Positions 25,340-34,256 of a DNA stretch of 64,000 nt are shown one piece after another. The translations under genes and the position numbers were made by a program. The notes under the pieces were generated by a model, which was given only the letters and a program-made list of their open reading frames with translations, was not told the DNA's origin and did no database searches. The stretch covers positions 62,001-126,000 of the forward strand of contig NZ_VHKL01000009.1 in assembly GCF_007474605.1 (NCBI RefSeq), given 5' to 3'. This DNA is from Rhodoligotrophos appendicifer. Its GTDB lineage: Bacteria > Pseudomonadota > Alphaproteobacteria > Rhizobiales > Im1. Position 1 is the first letter of the stretch. Each line of letters starts with the position of its first letter.

Positions 25340-25957
25340 TCAGGCCGCAAGAGCCAGACGCTGGGTCTGCTGCAAGGCTCCGGCCACAGCCTGCGCCTCG
25401 GCTTCGGGACCCATGCCGACACCCTCGATCCTGACGACTTCAATGTCGGTCATGCCAAGGAACGACAAAACCGTCTTCAGGTAAGGGACGGCGTGATCAA
25501 AAGCGACCGCAGCACCGTCAGAGTACACTCCGCCAGAGGCCAGAACGAGGTAGACCTTCTTGCCTTTGACGAGGCCGACAGGCCCATCCGCCGTATAGTT
25601 GAAGGTCAGCCCCTTGCGGGCGATGTGGTCGATCCAAGCCTTCAGGGTGGAGGATATGCCGAAGTTGATGAAGCCGGTGGAGATGATCACCGTGTCAGCA
25701 GCAAGCAGCTCTTCAACCGCCGCATCGGATACAGTCACGGCGTGTTGTTGCGACGGCGTGCGGGTGTCCGCAGGCGTGTATATGCCGGTGGCGTAGTCGG
25801 CCACGATGTGCGGCAGCGGGTTCTGCGCCAGGTCACGCGTCACGATGTGAGCGCCAGGGTCGGACTGCGCAAGCTTTTCAGCCAAATCGCGTGCGACCTT
25901 CGTGGAATGGGACGCCTCGCCTCGCGGACTCGATGTGACCAACAAAATTGACGACAT
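25340..25957 (-). CDS. azoR: FMN-dependent NADH azoreductase
   Basis: 205 residues from ATG 25957. Flavodoxin-like fold with the N-terminal phosphate-binding loop S-S-P-R-G-E-A-S-H-S and the family motif around M/F-N-F-G-I-S-S-T-L-K-A-W-I-D. The later segment A-S-G-G-V-Y matches the FMN isoalloxazine loop. AzoR-type enzymes reduce quinones and azo compounds with NADH through FMN; the physiological role is probably quinone or electrophile detoxification. It is divergent from a LysR gene that very likely controls it. A longer open frame to 26326 is an artefact of antisense coding. Confidence 0.92.
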   Translation of the reverse strand: MSSILLVTSSPRGEASHSTKVARDLAEKLAQSDPGAHIVTRDLAQNPLPHIVADYATGIYTPADTRTPSQQHAVTVSDAAVEELLAADTVIISTGFINFGISSTLKAWIDHIARKGLTFNYTADGPVGLVKGKKVYLVLASGGVYSDGAAVAFDHAVPYLKTVLSFLGMTDIEVVRIEGVGMGPEAEAQAVAGALQQTQRLALAA

Positions 25958-25979
25958 GGCACTGCTCCTTGGTGGAAGC

Positions 25980-25996
25980 GGCATCCCGCGGATGCC
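25980..25996. promoter_or_regulatory. Inverted repeat in the azoR-lysR divergent promoter
   Basis: GGCATCC and GGATGCC form a perfect 7-bp inverted repeat around CGC, 23 bases upstream of the azoR start and 87 bases before the lysR start. Dyads of this kind in a gap between a LysR gene and its divergent target commonly serve as the regulator's site. It overlaps where the azoR ribosome or promoter region should lie, so it could act as a repression site. Confidence 0.45.
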
Positions 25997-26083
25997 AAAT
26001 GAGACAGCTGCAATATCGGCGTCGACATCCATTGAAAAAACCGGTGAAATATCGATCGAAAGCATCCATGGAATAGATAAGAC

Positions 26084-27001
26084 GTGCAACCCCAACCCAC
26101 ACTCGATCAGCTTCAAGTCTTCACCGCGGTCGCTCGCAGCGGGAGCTTTTCCGGTGCCGCACGGCTGCTGCATCGCTCGCAGTCGGTCGTCAGCTACACC
26201 ATCGCCAATCTGGAGGCACAGCTCGAATTGCAGTTGTTCGAGCGTGTCGGCACGCGTGAACCTCGCCTGACCGAGGCGGGAAAAGCCATGCTGGAGGAGG
26301 CGCAGCGCATGATCTCGGCGCTGCAAAGCCTGCGATCCCGTGCGTCAGGACTCAAGGAGGGGCTGGAGGCGGAAGTGTCCATCGCCGTCGACGTGATGCT
26401 GCCCTCGCCGGTCCTTACATGCGCGCTGAAGGCCTTTCAGGAGCAGTTTCCAACTGTCGGCCTCAAGCTCTTCGTTGGGGCTCTCGGGATGATCTGGGAG
26501 CTGGCGATGAAGCAGCAGGTCAGCATATCCATTGGCGGAGAGCCGGGTCGAGATTGCGGCCATCTGGTCTCGAGGCGTCTCGGGCATTCGACCATGATTC
26601 CGGTTGCAGCTCCGCATCATCCCTTGGCACTCCAGCCGGGCCCCCTGCCGCTCGCGGCGATCCGAGACCATGTGCAAATCGTGATCACGGATCTCACGGA
26701 GGTGACGAAGGGACGGGAGTTCAACGTCTTCTCCTATTCGACGTGGCGGCTCACAGATCTCGGCACGAAGCACGACCTGCTTCTCGCCGGGCTCGGCTGG
26801 GGCGGCCTACCGAAATGGATGGTCGCCGAAGACATCGCTGCGGGGCGCCTGGTCCAGCTTCGCATCGAGGCCTATCCGGAGACTTCCTACCCGCTGCTGG
26901 CCTTCCATTCAGCCGACTCCCTTCCGGGACCTGCGGCCACATGGCTCATCAACAGGTTCGAACAGTCGCTGCAAGCGTTGGAGTTAGGCTCGCTTCGGTG
27001 A
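26084..27001 (+). CDS. LysR-family regulator, divergent from azoR
   Basis: 305 residues, GTG start. The N-terminal winged HTH is classic (L-Q-V-F-T-A-V-A-R-S-G-S-F-S-G-A-A-R-L-L ... Q-S-V-V-S-Y-T-I-A-N-L-E), followed by a linker helix and a substrate-binding domain of two lobes (about 95-295). It stands back to back with azoR across a 126-base gap that holds a dyad, so it is the probable regulator of azoR and of itself. The inducer is unknown; for azoreductases of this type it is often a quinone or electrophile. Confidence 0.92.
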   Translation: MQPQPTLDQLQVFTAVARSGSFSGAARLLHRSQSVVSYTIANLEAQLELQLFERVGTREPRLTEAGKAMLEEAQRMISALQSLRSRASGLKEGLEAEVSIAVDVMLPSPVLTCALKAFQEQFPTVGLKLFVGALGMIWELAMKQQVSISIGGEPGRDCGHLVSRRLGHSTMIPVAAPHHPLALQPGPLPLAAIRDHVQIVITDLTEVTKGREFNVFSYSTWRLTDLGTKHDLLLAGLGWGGLPKWMVAEDIAAGRLVQLRIEAYPETSYPLLAFHSADSLPGPAATWLINRFEQSLQALELGSLR

Positions 27002-29056
27002 TCACCGAGGAGAGGCTTGGCGATTTTCCATCACCCTGGCAATGACCTCATCGAGGGCATCGATACCGAAGGGCTTGGCCAAGCGCATCAGGCTGTCCGG
27101 AGTGTCTTCGGCGACCTCGCCGTAGCCGGTTGCCAAGATGATCGGCAGTCCCGGCTTTTCCGCGAAGACGATATTGGCGAGATCCACGCCACTCATTCGA
27201 GGCATGACTTGGTCGGTGATCAGCAAATCAACTGGAGAGCTGCGCATCGTCTCCAGTGCCTCCTTGCCCGAATGCGCTTGAAGAACGCGATGGCCAAGCT
27301 CATCCAACATCGCAACCGTGTTCGTGAGCACGAGAGGATCATCATCGACCACCAGCACCGTCAGATTCGGCGGCTGGCGGGGAGCGAGATGCTTGGCGGG
27401 ACTTGGTGCAGGCGATTCCACCGATCCGCAACTGACCGGAAGCCAAAGCTCGGCAACGGTCCCTTTCTTCGGCTGGCTGGTCATAAGGAGCCGCCCTCCG
27501 GACTGCCTGGCCATGCCATGAACCATGGAAAGACCGAGCCCGGTCCCCTTCCCCACGCCTTTGGTGGTGAAAAAGGGCTCCATCGCACGAGACAAGGTCT
27601 CGGCATCCATCCCTTCTCCCGTATCGGCGACGGAAAGGCATAGGTAACTGCCCGGCCGGAGTTCCCCCAGATTGTCCGCTCCGATCTCCCTCCGATCAGC
27701 AGAAATCGTGACCTTGCCTCCCTCGGGCATCGCATCCCGCGCATTGACGGCAAGATTGAGCAGGGCAAGCTCCAATTGATTGGCATCCGCATTCACGGCG
27801 GGCAGCCGGTCCGGAAAATCGAGCTCGATCTCCACCGTGGGGCCGATCGAGTGCTTCAGGAGATCCGCCATGCCCCGGACCAGGGCATGGATGTCAACAT
27901 GCTCCAAATTAAGATCCTGCCGGCGGGCGAAGGCCAGCATCCGCTGCGTCAGGGCTGCGCCACGCTGAGCAGCCTGAACGGCATTGTCGAGGAGGGACAG
28001 GACTCGCGCGCCCTCCGGCACACGCTTCCGGGCAAGGTCGAGACTCCCAAGGATAACCATGAGCAGGTTGTTGAAATCATGGGCTATGCCGCCGGTCAGC
28101 TGCCCGATCGCATCCATCTTCTGGGATTGGAGGAGTGCCTCGCGCGCCCTTTCGAGCTCGTCCTGGGCCTCCTTGCGTTCGGTGATATCCCGCGTGACCT
28201 TGGAGAAGCCGATGAGGTCACCCGCCTCACTGCGAATCGGATCGATGACTACGCTCGCCCAGAAGCGGCTGCCATCCTTGCGAACGCACCATCCCTCCTT
28301 GCCGAAGCGGCCTTCGGTGGCGGCCATCTCGAGAGCACGTTGAGGTAATCCTGCCCGCTTGTCTTCCTCGGTGTAGAAGCGGGAAAAATGCTCTCCGACA
28401 ATCTCGTTCGGGCGGTATCCCTTGATCCGTTCGGCGCCGGCATTCCAATTGGTGACGTAACCATCGGGATCGAGCATGAAGATCGCATAGTCGGTCACGC
28501 TCTGCACGAGGAGCCGAAACTGATCCTCGCTTTCGCGAAGGGCATCCGCAGCCAGGCGACGATCAGTCAGATCCCGGGTGATCTTCGCGAAACCCAATAA
28601 ACTGCCGTCAGGAGAGCGTATGGGGTCGATGACCACGTGAGCCCAGAACCTGCTGCCGTCCTTGCGAATGCGCCAGCCCTCGTTCTCGAACCGGCCTTCC
28701 GTGGCGGCCGCATGAAGCGCCCTGGCGGGCTGTCCCCTCTTCCGATCCTCCTCGCCATAGAATCGCGAGAAGTGATGACCGATGATCTCAGCTTCCGTAT
28801 ATCCCTTGAACCGCTGAGCGCCGGCGTTCCAGCTCGTCACATATCCGTCGGGATCGAGCATATAGATGGCGTAGTCGAAGACCGCGTCGATGAGCAGGCG
28901 ATATCTGCTCTCGTCGGCCGGCATCACCCTAATCTGGTCCCCGTCTCCCAATTCGTCTCGCCCCTCGACCAGGAGAACATTCACTGCGGCAGTGCTAAAG
29001 CACGGCGCCTCCATTGGTTGCAAAAAACCATAGAACGTGCAGTCGAACATTACCAT
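27002..29056 (-). CDS. Hybrid histidine kinase: PAS-PAS-HisKA-HATPase-REC
   Basis: Up to 684 residues; a start at residue 45 (MPADESRYRLL) would remove an unremarkable leader. Two PAS domains (about 50-165 and 179-293) are so alike, roughly two thirds identical by eye, that they must come from an internal duplication. The phosphoacceptor is H326 (G-G-I-A-H-D-F-N-N-L-L). The ATPase has N-A-R-D-A-M and G-K-G-T-G-L-G-L-S. The C-terminal receiver has D615 in L-L-I-T-D-Q-V-M-P. There are no transmembrane segments. The signal is probably internal redox, light or a ligand bound by PAS; no flavin-binding cysteine motif (NCRFLQ) is present. It is an orphan by location. Confidence 0.9.
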   Translation of the reverse strand: MVMFDCTFYGFLQPMEAPCFSTAAVNVLLVEGRDELGDGDQIRVMPADESRYRLLIDAVFDYAIYMLDPDGYVTSWNAGAQRFKGYTEAEIIGHHFSRFYGEEDRKRGQPARALHAAATEGRFENEGWRIRKDGSRFWAHVVIDPIRSPDGSLLGFAKITRDLTDRRLAADALRESEDQFRLLVQSVTDYAIFMLDPDGYVTNWNAGAERIKGYRPNEIVGEHFSRFYTEEDKRAGLPQRALEMAATEGRFGKEGWCVRKDGSRFWASVVIDPIRSEAGDLIGFSKVTRDITERKEAQDELERAREALLQSQKMDAIGQLTGGIAHDFNNLLMVILGSLDLARKRVPEGARVLSLLDNAVQAAQRGAALTQRMLAFARRQDLNLEHVDIHALVRGMADLLKHSIGPTVEIELDFPDRLPAVNADANQLELALLNLAVNARDAMPEGGKVTISADRREIGADNLGELRPGSYLCLSVADTGEGMDAETLSRAMEPFFTTKGVGKGTGLGLSMVHGMARQSGGRLLMTSQPKKGTVAELWLPVSCGSVESPAPSPAKHLAPRQPPNLTVLVVDDDPLVLTNTVAMLDELGHRVLQAHSGKEALETMRSSPVDLLITDQVMPRMSGVDLANIVFAEKPGLPIILATGYGEVAEDTPDSLMRLAKPFGIDALDEVIARVMENRQASPR

Positions 29057-29207
29057 CCACCAGCTTATCGCCCCTCAACTCCAGCCAGCCTCAGGAGCAC
29101 GGCCGTCCTTTCAACAATCGGAAAAGATAGGCAGCGCGTGCATGGACCCGGCCCGGTCGCGCATGTAGGTTGTGGCGCTTTTCGTCTTCTCCAGGCAGGA
29201 TCCAGCC

Positions 29208-30491
29208 ATGTCACGCCAAATGCATTTCGTCGCGTTCCTCATCGTCGGCCCCACCTCGCATCACCACGGCATGTGGCGGCATCCCGAATCGGAGAACCGA
29301 TTCCTGGATCCTGGTTTTTGGGAAACGCTGGCACAGACCCTGGAGGCGGGGCGGTTCGATGCCTTGTTCTTTGCGGACGTGCTGACCTTCTACAACGACA
29401 CAATCATGCGGAAGGGCGGCCAGATGTCGTTGCTGGATCCGGTTCCCCTCGTCGCGATGATGGCTCGGGCGACGCAGCGAATCGGGCTTGGTCTGACCAT
29501 GTCGACCAGCTTCCTGCCTGCCTATTCGGTGGCTCGGACGCTTGCATCCCTCGACTTCCTCAGCGGTGGGCGCGTCGCATGGAACGTGGTGACCTCGACG
29601 GCCGATCGCGAAGCCCAGATCCATGGGGCCGGCGAGTTGCTGCCCCGCAACGAACGCTATGAACGCGCCGACGAGATGCTGAAGATCTGCCAGGACCTGT
29701 GGACCGGATGGTCCGAGGGCGCCATCGTGATGGACAAGGACAGCGGCCGGTTCATCGACGAAGCACAGATGCGCCGCACCGATTTCCAAGGACGGTATCT
29801 GAGCGCCAACGGGGTGTTCCCGGTGCCGCCGAGCGCTCAAGGCCATCCGGTGATCATGCAGGCCGGCTCATCCCCCCGCGGCCGCGAATTTGCGGCGGAG
29901 TGGGCGGAGATGATCTTCACGCTGCAGCATTCGCTGCGCGACATGCAGGCCTTCTACACCGACATCAAGGAGCGCGTCGCCAAGGCGGGACGCAACCCGG
30001 ACCATTGCAAGATCCTGACCTCCGTCGACCCCATCATCGGAGAGACAGAGGCGATTGCGCGGGAGAAGCAGGCCTATATCAACGACCGCGTCGATCCCGA
30101 ACTCGCGGTCGCACTGGTCTCCTCTCATGTGGGAATCGACCTTTCCCACTATCCCCTGGACAAGCCGATCAGCGACATCAATGCGGAAGCCGGTTCGCGG
30201 GGGTCCATGGACGTCATTCTGCAGGCCGGCGGCCTCACTCTCGGAGAAGCCGCCAAGCGCTTTGCGACAAGCGAGTTGTGCCCGCAGGTCGTGGGGACCG
30301 CCGAACAAGTGGCGGACCAGCTTCAGGTGTTCTTCGAGGAGAAGGGCTGCGACGGCTTCATCATGACGCCGACGGAGATGCCGGGGTCCTTCGAGAGCTT
30401 CACGCGCTCGGTGGTCCCCATCCTGCAAAAGAGAGGGCTTTACAGGAAGGACTATCCCGGCACCACCCTGCGTCAGACGCTTCAAGACTGA
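29208..30491 (+). CDS. FMN-dependent monooxygenase, NtaA/SnaA/DmoA family
   Basis: 427 residues from ATG 29208, with AGGA upstream. It has the LLM (bacterial luciferase-like) TIM barrel of the NtaA branch: H-H-x-M-W-R-H-P near residue 20, F-F-A-D-V-L, S-G-G-R-V-A-W-N-V-V-T and the F-M-x-D-x-x-x-G-R insert. These enzymes use FMNH2 from a separate reductase to oxidise sulfur or aminopolycarboxylate compounds, for example nitrilotriacetate, dimethyl sulfide or DszA substrates. No reductase gene or transporter is adjacent, so the substrate stays open. It is divergent from the hybrid kinase, across about 150 bases. Confidence 0.88.
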   Translation: MSRQMHFVAFLIVGPTSHHHGMWRHPESENRFLDPGFWETLAQTLEAGRFDALFFADVLTFYNDTIMRKGGQMSLLDPVPLVAMMARATQRIGLGLTMSTSFLPAYSVARTLASLDFLSGGRVAWNVVTSTADREAQIHGAGELLPRNERYERADEMLKICQDLWTGWSEGAIVMDKDSGRFIDEAQMRRTDFQGRYLSANGVFPVPPSAQGHPVIMQAGSSPRGREFAAEWAEMIFTLQHSLRDMQAFYTDIKERVAKAGRNPDHCKILTSVDPIIGETEAIAREKQAYINDRVDPELAVALVSSHVGIDLSHYPLDKPISDINAEAGSRGSMDVILQAGGLTLGEAAKRFATSELCPQVVGTAEQVADQLQVFFEEKGCDGFIMTPTEMPGSFESFTRSVVPILQKRGLYRKDYPGTTLRQTLQD

Positions 30492-30610
30492 CCCACCGCT
30501 GCCCCGCTCCTGAGGGTGTGGCAAAACGCACAGACGCGGTCTTCTTCTTCGCGGAAGCTCCCTCTCGGCTGGAGGCCTGGTCCCCAGCCGAGTGACCAGG
30601 AGCGGAAACC

Positions 30611-31213
30611 ATGTTGAACAGAGACAGGTCCTCAGAACCTGAACTGCTGAATTCCCTCACCGCCACCGACATTCTGCGGTTTTCCAGACTCGCCAGTGAT
30701 CTTCAGCGGCTTTGGCTGACTGTGGCCATTTCGGATGCGAAGCGCATGCGCCCTTCCGGCCTCGTGGAGAACGAAGTCGGAGACATCATCACGCGGCTTT
30801 CCGACGATGGAGCCTTCATCGGGAGCCTGCTGCAGCAGATCGGCGAGCAAGCTCTACAGGCCTGTTTTGACAGGGTGCTCATTTCAGACGAACGAGTCGC
30901 AATCGAGTTCCGGGAGCTGGGCCGGCGTCAGGGGCTCGTGTCGTTCTTTGCGCAGCGTCTGGTGCGAATCAAACCCGACCTCCGCCGGGAAGCGACACGA
31001 CTCATGGGCAATCAGTGCCTGTTGGCGGGGGACAGCCCTTCGAACAGGCTCATCGATTCCGGCGCACCCCATTGCGGACTGCTGCTGATCACGGCGGGGA
31101 CGGGACTTGCCATGGTGGCCATCGGCGACTTCACCCGGAACCTGTTCATGCGGGACGCGGGGGGCGTTGCGCTCGACTTCGGACTCACGGGGCTTTTCCA
31201 CGAATGTCTGTAA
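30611..31213 (+). CDS. Hypothetical protein
   Basis: 200 residues with GGAG eight bases before the ATG. I recognise no family. The first 120 residues are probably helical and soluble; near residues 150-175 a more hydrophobic stretch (PHCGLLLITAGTGLAMVAIGDFTRNLF) could be a buried or membrane-associated segment. Codon usage matches the neighbours, which supports a real gene. It is downstream of the monooxygenase on the same strand but 119 bases away, so an operon is uncertain. Confidence 0.6.
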   Translation: MLNRDRSSEPELLNSLTATDILRFSRLASDLQRLWLTVAISDAKRMRPSGLVENEVGDIITRLSDDGAFIGSLLQQIGEQALQACFDRVLISDERVAIEFRELGRRQGLVSFFAQRLVRIKPDLRREATRLMGNQCLLAGDSPSNRLIDSGAPHCGLLLITAGTGLAMVAIGDFTRNLFMRDAGGVALDFGLTGLFHECL

Positions 31214-31380
31214 CGAAACTCTTCATCCCCTTAACCAATCCCGATCAAATAGCTCTCCGTAGAATGTCCAGGAGGAATTTACGCCTATATCTCCGCTTTC
31301 CGACGATCTATTGAATAGGAGCGAGACGGATCCCTGCCTGTTCAATGGGGCCCGTCTGCATTCAGTTCTGAAACGGGGGT

Positions 31381-31401
31381 ACGGACAGTCGCACTGTCCG
31401 T
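31381..31401. promoter_or_regulatory. 21-bp perfect inverted repeat before a small gene
   Basis: ACGGACAGT and ACTGTCCGT form a perfect 9-bp inverted repeat around CGC, ending six bases before the ATG at 31408. No T run follows, so it is not an intrinsic terminator. The length and spacing suit a homodimeric repressor (TetR- or LuxR-like) or an RNA hairpin that would mask the ribosome binding region of the small gene. Confidence 0.5.
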
Positions 31402-31407
31402 TCGATC

Positions 31408-31623
31408 ATGCGTAATCTTTGTTATGTCACCCGACAAGGCGAGGGGTGGGTCTATAGCCTTGGCGGTACTGTTTCCCCCATCTATGGAATGCAATCGATG
31501 GCGGAGGTCCATGCCATCGAGGCCATGAAACTCCAGCATAAACAGGGCGACCATTCGGAGGTCCTGGTGCAGAGGAGTGGCGGATTGTGGCGGTGCATCT
31601 GGTCTTCCGACGTTCAGACGTAA
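31408..31623 (+). CDS. Small DUF2188-like protein
   Basis: 71 residues. The pattern V-T-R-Q-G-E-G-W-V-Y-S-L near the start, a central helix (Q-S-M-A-E-V-H-A-I-E-A-M-K), then L-V-Q-R-S-G-G-L-W-R resembles the short beta-alpha-beta DUF2188 proteins (GWxV ... A-x-x-A-A ... VHGRDGRI). The match is loose. Function is unknown. The perfect palindrome directly upstream suggests dedicated regulation. The gene is short and could be spurious, but the fold-like pattern and the start context favour a real one. Confidence 0.5.
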   Translation: MRNLCYVTRQGEGWVYSLGGTVSPIYGMQSMAEVHAIEAMKLQHKQGDHSEVLVQRSGGLWRCIWSSDVQT

Positions 31624-31753
31624 GACTGACCGCCCGTGCCATAACGGTGTTCCTGCAGATGTCATGTTCCGCATCCCCGTTTTCGACGGTTCGCCACGGG
31701 ATCGACGCTTTGCCATGATAGATCGGTCGGATTCACATTCCTGAGCCTCGGGG

Positions 31754-33637
<1,884 letters not shown>

Positions 33638-33747
33638 GCTGAGGCCTTAGACGCGGACTGCCCGATGTCGGCGGGGACATCTCGAGCGGAGAGGCGCCTG
33701 GCGTCGAGGCAATGCGCCCACGCCATGCGCCTTTTGCGAGCAATAAC

Positions 33748-34203
33748 TTACAGGGACCGGCGGAGGTAAGCCGGTTCGTCCGGGCAGGCCATGAGCGCCG
33801 TCAACAGACCCAGCGGGGAGCGCTTCGCGGGTGCGCGACGGCTACTGCGGGGCAAAAGGGCAGCGGACAAATCGGCGATGACCTCATCGATCTCCGCCTC
33901 GGTTTCAGCCAGCAAATGCACATGCACCTCGTTCACCCCGAAGCGGCGGGCGAGACCTGACGGCAGAAGCGACGCCAAGCCATCGAAGGCCGACGAAAAG
34001 CGGCTAATGGCGCAGACGGTGCGGCGACCACTGGCATCTCTTCTTACGGCAATGTAAATGGCGCCGGGCAAAGGCGGGCATTCGCCCAGGCGGTAGACGC
34101 TGTGGATATAGGCGCGACCAGAGGCACCATTCCAATACCAGAAACGATCGCCAAAGCGGCCGTCGCGGTTGACTGTTGCTGAGTGGGACAGGTTCGTGAT
34201 CAT
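33748..34203 (-). CDS. Putative SOS-induced protein of unknown function
   Basis: 151 residues with no recognised domain. It begins with a hydrophilic, aromatic-rich part (R-F-W-Y-W-N-G-A-S-G-R-A-Y-I-H-S-V-Y), continues with alternating strands (G-A-I-Y-I-A-V-R-R, V-N-E-V-H-V-H-L-L) and an acidic helix (E-A-E-I-D-E-V-I-A-D-L), then ends in a basic tail. Soluble and cytoplasmic. A perfect alphaproteobacterial LexA box (34217-34231) lies 13 bases before the ATG, so expression should be DNA-damage induced. The gene follows nrdJ on the same strand after 53 bases but has its own promoter region. Confidence 0.68.
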   Translation of the reverse strand: MITNLSHSATVNRDGRFGDRFWYWNGASGRAYIHSVYRLGECPPLPGAIYIAVRRDASGRRTVCAISRFSSAFDGLASLLPSGLARRFGVNEVHVHLLAETEAEIDEVIADLSAALLPRSSRRAPAKRSPLGLLTALMACPDEPAYLRRSL

Positions 34204-34216
34204 GAAAGTGAGATTA

Positions 34217-34231
34217 GAACAAAACAGGAAC
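34217..34231 (-). promoter_or_regulatory. LexA (SOS) box
   Basis: On the minus strand the sequence is GTTC-CTGTTTT-GTTC, an exact match to the alphaproteobacterial LexA consensus GTTC-N7-GTTC including the usual T-rich spacer. It lies 13 bases upstream of the ATG of the 151-residue gene, so LexA bound here would block the promoter or initiation. The position and perfect match make chance unlikely. Confidence 0.85.
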
Positions 34232-34256
34232 TTTTGTCAAGCACTCGTGTAAGAGG

